10,575 nt of DNA from an uncultured Bacillus sp. Lineage in GTDB: Bacteria > Bacillota > Bacilli > Bacillales_B > DSM-18226. The stretch spans positions 1-10,575 of the forward strand of contig NZ_CAMLDX010000111.1 in assembly GCF_946478885.1 (NCBI RefSeq). Reading direction: 5' to 3'. Shown here in pieces: positions 5,846 to 10,575 of the stretch. The notes below the pieces were generated by a model. That model saw nothing but the letters and a program-made list of their open reading frames with translations. It made no database searches and was not told where the DNA came from. Position numbers and translations under genes: made by a program. Each line of letters opens with the position of its first letter. The first letter of the stretch is position 1.

Positions 5846-8746
5846 TCAATTTTTCTTGCTGCTGTTATTCTGATTTGTTCCCTGTTGAGTGCTCTCTGTA
5901 ATCGGAGTTTCAGTCTGTGTATCATTATTTCCACTCTGATCCGGTTTATCTGTCTGGTCCCCTGGATCCTTTGGAGTGGTTGTCACAGGTGGTTCATCAG
6001 AAACTGGCGGTTCAACAGGCTGCCCGATGGATATCGTGTTCGAAGGCGGTGATTCATTGCCTGCAACATCCACGGCCGTGACATAGTATGAGCCATTCCC
6101 AGCCTGGAAGGAGAGTGCTGTCCCTGCTTTAATACTGTTCATTTTATTGCCGTTGCTATAAATGCGGTAACCAACAATATCGTTTTCACCGCTGCCGCTC
6201 CAGCTGATTGTATTGCCGGATACTGAAACCGCAACAGCAGAAGGAACCTTCCCATTTTCGGAAAGTTTGGCAGTTGGTACTAGCGCATTGGCCAAAAGGG
6301 TGTTTTTGGCGGTCAATATACTTAAATCAATCGGGAATCCAAATATTTTTTTCATATAATCAGGGTTTATAATTAATCCCGTTTCTGCAAATTCATCTGG
6401 TGTTGAATCCATTGCCATATATTTCGTGTTGCCAATTATGACATATTTACCTGTAACAAGACTGTCATCGGCTTTATTTGGAACAAATTTTGCATTGAAC
6501 AAATCGCTTTTAACCAGTCCGGCCTTTGCACAGGCATCAGAAGGAAGCAGTCCGGAAATTCCGCAAAATGATCGGGTTACAATCCCCGATGGTCTTTGCA
6601 CCGTTTCAGGCGGATCAACCAATTCCGGTGAAATATCGTACACGGAATTCATGAGATCGGCCCACAAATAAATATTTCGGACACCATAGGTTAATCCTTT
6701 ATAGCGATTATCCAGTGGTTTTGGTGTATCATATCCAATCCATACGCCAAACGAAACATTCGGATTGGTTGCAACAAACCAAGAGTCTTTATAATCCTGT
6801 CCGGTTCCGGTTTTGCCAGCCCAGTCGGCCCTGAATTTCAGCCGATTGTTTAATGAGACAGCTGTTCCGCTGCTGATTACATCTCTTAACATATCATAGG
6901 TCAGATACGCTGTTTGCGGGCTGAAAACCGAAACGGGTTTGACCTCGTGCTGGTAAATGATATTGCCATCTCTATCCGTAATCTTTTCAATCATATATGC
7001 ATCGATAAATTGTCCGCTATTGGCAAAGGTGCCGTATGCATTTGTATTTTCCTCAACTGTTACACCATTTGTCAGTCCGCCGAGTGCTGTTGAACGATTC
7101 GTATAATCATCTTCTGTTAAAGAAGTAAAGCCCATTTTAGCTAAGTATTCAGCCGGTCTGTAATTCAAGATGTCAACATAGGCCTTAACAGCCGGGATAT
7201 TTGCGGATTTTGTCAAAGCTTCCCGGGCAGTTAACAGTCCGCTGTAGCCGCCACCATAATTCTGAGGCCATGCTCGACTTGAGCCCGGATTCAATCTTAA
7301 AGGAACATCTGGAAGGACGCTTCCGGGAGCAAGGGCACCCAGTTCCATAGCCGGTCCGTAAACTAGGAGCGGTTTCATCGTTGAACCGTTCGAACGTTTC
7401 GCGCTGGTTGCGTGATTCAGTTGTTCACGATTATAATCCCTTCCGCCGACAAAGCTGATAATTTTCCCTGTTTTGTTCTCAATTAAAATAGCACCCAGTT
7501 CGACAGGCTCCGGCACAACCTTTGTTTCACCGCTTTCCGGGTCTGTTACGGTAATCTTCCTATCTGTGCCGTAGTAAGGGAAGTTTTGCGCAACCTCTTG
7601 CATCCGATCGTACATCTCTTTGTTAATCGTACTGTGTATTTTGTAGCCGCCTTGGCGGATGTCACGATCAGCCAGAGTTAAATATTTGTCTTTTAATGCA
7701 TCATTATGATTCAAATCCTCTTCAGTAAATCCATCGTTTTTTGCCAAAACAACGGACATTACTTCTGCTGCTCTTTTCTCAATTTCAAAGGTTACCCATG
7801 GATATTGTTCCACCGGGTTTTCGTGTACTGCAATAAAGTCTTTCGTAATATCATATGCAAGAGCTTCATCATATTGCTTCTTGGAAATTTTGCCATCGGT
7901 ATACATTCTATTTAAAACCGTTTTCATTCTTTCGATGCCGGCTTCAAGGTTTTGTTTGATTGTCCCTTTATTTGTGTAAGGTGTATAGCCGAAGGGGCTT
8001 TGTGGAAGTCCGGCGATAAAAGCTGCCTGTGGAAGATTGACTTCATTTGCGCTTACACCGAAAATTCCTGTAGCAGCGCTCTGTACTCCGGCGATATTTC
8101 TTCCCGATGAGTTGCGTCCAAAAGTGGAAACATTCAAATAGGCTTCAAGAATTTCTTCCTTTTTAAAGAATTTTTCAAGACGAAGAGCCAGTAAGATTTC
8201 TTTTGCTTTACGTTCAAATGACACTTCATTAGTAAGGATTTGGTTTTTGATTAACTGCTGTGTAAGTGTACTTCCCCCGGATTGTACGCTTGAATTGGTT
8301 ACCTCTTGATACAGGGCACGGACAATCGATTTTGGTACAATTCCTTTGTGCTCATAAAACAACTTATCCTCAGTTGCGACTACTGCATTAATGAGATCAG
8401 GCGATACATCCTTCAGCTTTATTTCTTCTCTTTCCAAGTCTGTATACAGTTTGCCTAAATAAAGATCATTTGCAAAATATAATTCCGATGTTTCTTCGTA
8501 ATTATAAATATCCTTTTTCATACTTTCATAGGAGCGAATCGGCTCATCCTTGATTAATGAAGCGAAATAACCAGCCCCAAGTCCTCCTATGAAGGAAATT
8601 CCAAGTATAATTAAAATAATGAAGAGAAGACTAAGATTCCAGATAACCTGAAAGGTAATTCTGGTCTTTTTTGCTTTAGGTGTATTTCTTAGTTTATCTA
8701 GTATGGCTTTAAACTTTTTATTTTTTCTACCCTTTTCTAATTTCAT
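5846..8746 (-). CDS. Bifunctional class A penicillin-binding protein (PBP1A family) with C-terminal fibronectin type III domain
   Basis: This 966-residue membrane enzyme polymerises and crosslinks peptidoglycan. A basic cytoplasmic tail (1-33) is followed by one membrane helix (about 36-60). The glycosyltransferase-51 domain has EDKLFYEHKG with catalytic Glu126, GGSTLTQQLIKN (157-168), RKAKEILLALRLEK with Glu183, and KEEILEAYLN (196-205). The transpeptidase domain has SxxK at Ser455-Lys458, SxN at 514-516 and KTGTG at 645-649, all intact. A fibronectin type III-like domain covers about 835-907. The last 60 residues form a Pro/Thr/Gln/Asn-rich, probably disordered tail ending in Lys-Lys-Asn. 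The frame is open 75 codons further upstream, but that part lies antisense to the tyrS promoter and leader. The ATG at 8746, with GGGAGG 5 bases upstream, is the real start. It converges on acsA and diverges from tyrS. I cannot assign it to one named Bacillus PBP. Confidence 0.95.
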   Translation of the reverse strand: MKLEKGRKNKKFKAILDKLRNTPKAKKTRITFQVIWNLSLLFIILIILGISFIGGLGAGYFASLIKDEPIRSYESMKKDIYNYEETSELYFANDLYLGKLYTDLEREEIKLKDVSPDLINAVVATEDKLFYEHKGIVPKSIVRALYQEVTNSSVQSGGSTLTQQLIKNQILTNEVSFERKAKEILLALRLEKFFKKEEILEAYLNVSTFGRNSSGRNIAGVQSAATGIFGVSANEVNLPQAAFIAGLPQSPFGYTPYTNKGTIKQNLEAGIERMKTVLNRMYTDGKISKKQYDEALAYDITKDFIAVHENPVEQYPWVTFEIEKRAAEVMSVVLAKNDGFTEEDLNHNDALKDKYLTLADRDIRQGGYKIHSTINKEMYDRMQEVAQNFPYYGTDRKITVTDPESGETKVVPEPVELGAILIENKTGKIISFVGGRDYNREQLNHATSAKRSNGSTMKPLLVYGPAMELGALAPGSVLPDVPLRLNPGSSRAWPQNYGGGYSGLLTAREALTKSANIPAVKAYVDILNYRPAEYLAKMGFTSLTEDDYTNRSTALGGLTNGVTVEENTNAYGTFANSGQFIDAYMIEKITDRDGNIIYQHEVKPVSVFSPQTAYLTYDMLRDVISSGTAVSLNNRLKFRADWAGKTGTGQDYKDSWFVATNPNVSFGVWIGYDTPKPLDNRYKGLTYGVRNIYLWADLMNSVYDISPELVDPPETVQRPSGIVTRSFCGISGLLPSDACAKAGLVKSDLFNAKFVPNKADDSLVTGKYVIIGNTKYMAMDSTPDEFAETGLIINPDYMKKIFGFPIDLSILTAKNTLLANALVPTAKLSENGKVPSAVAVSVSGNTISWSGSGENDIVGYRIYSNGNKMNSIKAGTALSFQAGNGSYYVTAVDVAGNESPPSNTISIGQPVEPPVSDEPPVTTTPKDPGDQTDKPDQSGNNDTQTETPITESTQQGTNQNNSSKKN

Positions 8747-8774
8747 TAAATCCTCCCTCCTGAAATCAACATAC

Positions 8775-8783
8775 ATTATAGCA
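8775..8783 (-). promoter_or_regulatory. Extended -10 promoter of the PBP gene
   Basis: On the minus strand this reads TGCTATAAT, a perfect -10 hexamer with the upstream TG of an extended -10 promoter. No good -35 box is seen at 16-18 bases upstream, which extended -10 promoters tolerate. Transcription would begin near 8768, about 20 bases before the start codon, leaving just enough room for the AGGAGGGAGG ribosome binding site. Confidence 0.65.
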
Positions 8784-8842
8784 TAAAGAGGTCGAAGAAT
8801 TGATAAGTCTATCGAATTTTTCTCTAATTTCCCTGCTTTAGT

Positions 8843-8871
8843 TTGACAATAATTGCTGAATGTGATAAAAA
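8843..8871 (+). promoter_or_regulatory. Probable SigA promoter of the tyrS T-box transcript
   Basis: TTGACA (8843-8848) is a perfect -35 box. The -10 is less clear: GATAAA (8864-8869), preceded by TG, at 15 bases, or TAAAAA (8866-8871) at 17 bases. The position fits, because the T-box leader begins just downstream. Confidence 0.55.
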
Positions 8872-8898
8872 TGCAATAATAATAATGATATTTTAAAA

Positions 8899-9139
8899 AG
8901 CGTTGATGGGAATTTAGTAGTGCTTCTATCCCTGCTATTAGAGAGCCGGCGTCTGCTGCAAGCCGGTGCATATAGAAGTTGCGAATTACCTCCCGGAGCA
9001 GTCACTGTGAACAAGTTGTCCTTTAGTAATAGTGAACGGGTAAACCGTTATTTTTTTGAGTGGAAGAATTTTTCTTCAATTTGGGTGGTACCACGCTTAT
9101 TCTGCGTCCCTGCATATTGCAGGGACGTTTTTATTTTTT
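8899..9139 (+). promoter_or_regulatory. Tyrosine T-box riboswitch leader of tyrS
   Basis: The leader senses the charging state of tRNA-Tyr and allows read-through into tyrS when the tRNA is uncharged. In Stem I, GGGA (8908-8911) pairs with TCCC (8991-8994), CTTCTAT (8923-8929) with ATAGAAG (8972-8978), and CCGGC (8946-8950) with GCCGG (8962-8966) near the apex. The specifier loop contains AGTA on the 5' side and GAATTACC on the 3' side; its TAC at 8987-8989 is a tyrosine codon. The T-box is GGGTGGTACCACGC at 9083-9096. The antiterminator can be drawn as GGG (9083-9085) with CCC (9108-9110), the 7-base bulge TGGTACC (9086-9092), and ACGC (9093-9096) with GCGT (9104-9107). The bulge bases TGGT pair with a tRNA 3' end of ACCA, which fits an A discriminator. 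The competing terminator is listed separately. Confidence 0.93.
9105..9139 (+). terminator. Regulated intrinsic terminator of the tyrS T-box leader
   Basis: CGTCCCTGCA (9105-9114) and TGCAGGGACG (9118-9127) form a perfect 10-bp stem with a 3-base loop, followed by TTTTTATTTTTT. Its 5' arm shares bases 9105-9110 with the antiterminator, so the two folds exclude each other. It forms when tRNA-Tyr is charged and stops transcription before tyrS. Confidence 0.93.
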
Positions 9140-9149
9140 ATGCAAATGA

Positions 9150-10424
<1,275 letters not shown>

Positions 10425-10486
10425 TCAGTATTACTTCCGGATAGAACGGCTTTAGCTCGCATTTTATCGGATAGATGCTGAAACTG

Positions 10487-10528
10487 TTTCTTAAAAACCT
10501 TGCCAGTAGAGGCAAGGTTTTTAAGAAA
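10487..10528. terminator. Bidirectional Rho-independent terminator after tyrS
   Basis: TTTCTTAAAAACCTTGCC (10487-10504) and GGCAAGGTTTTTAAGAAA (10511-10528) form a perfect 18-bp stem with a 6-base loop. The GC-rich top is followed by TTTTT on both strands, so it can end tyrS and also any gene arriving from the right on the minus strand. In B. subtilis rpsD lies next to tyrS, but no rpsD sequence is visible here. Confidence 0.88.
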
Positions 10529-10575
10529 GCAATAGTTCTACAACCCTTTAGTATTTTAAAGGTTTGGGATGATTC

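Noticed and set aside
10529..10575. Right-edge sequence as part of a gene, with the weak inverted repeat CCTTTA/TAAAGG as a further terminator
   Set aside because: The stem is only 6 bp, AT-rich and lacks a T run, and the 47 bases show no recognisable coding signal. It is too short to judge.

Overview
The window carries chromosomal core genes of a low-GC Firmicute, most likely a member of the Bacillaceae. The evidence is the protein families present (CcpA, AcuA/AcuB/AcuC, AcsA, a TyrRS with KFGKT in place of KMSKS), strong AGGAGG-type ribosome binding sites, SigA-type promoters and a T-box leader. I cannot name the species. No insertion sequence, phage gene, CRISPR array, tRNA or rRNA is visible, and nothing looks recently acquired.

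Layout, left to right. ccpA (+) begins at base 1, so its promoter and ribosome binding site lie outside. It converges on acuC across a 12-bp-stem terminator that can work both ways. The acuA-acuB-acuC operon runs on the minus strand, with acuB and acuC overlapping by ATGA. A divergent control region of about 390 bp then separates acuA (-) from acsA (+). It holds a perfect 14-bp cre-like palindrome, a -10 box for acuA and a good SigA promoter for acsA. acsA ends in a strong hairpin terminator and converges on a large gene (-) for a bifunctional class A penicillin-binding protein with a C-terminal fibronectin type III domain and a low-complexity tail. A second divergent region of about 420 bp holds the PBP promoter (-), the tyrS promoter (+) and a complete tyrosine T-box leader. 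tyrS (+) follows and ends at an 18-bp-stem terminator near the right edge.

How the genes fit together. The left two thirds form an acetate-use module. AcsA makes acetyl-CoA from acetate. By family knowledge, AcuA silences AcsA by acetylating the lysine of its C-terminal motif (Lys549 here), and AcuC removes that acetyl group. AcuB, a CBS-CBS-ACT protein, is a probable ligand-sensing partner of unsettled role. CcpA, encoded next door, is the expected repressor of both acu and acsA, and the palindrome over the acuA promoter is its likely binding site. The right third is housekeeping: cell-wall synthesis, and tyrosyl-tRNA synthetase controlled by uncharged tRNA-Tyr.

I did not find a previously undescribed system. 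The points most worth a second look are the AcuB sensor coupled to AcuC, the cre/promoter arrangement, the long acsA leader, the PBP-FnIII fusion between acsA and tyrS, and the apparent lack of motPS between ccpA and acuC.
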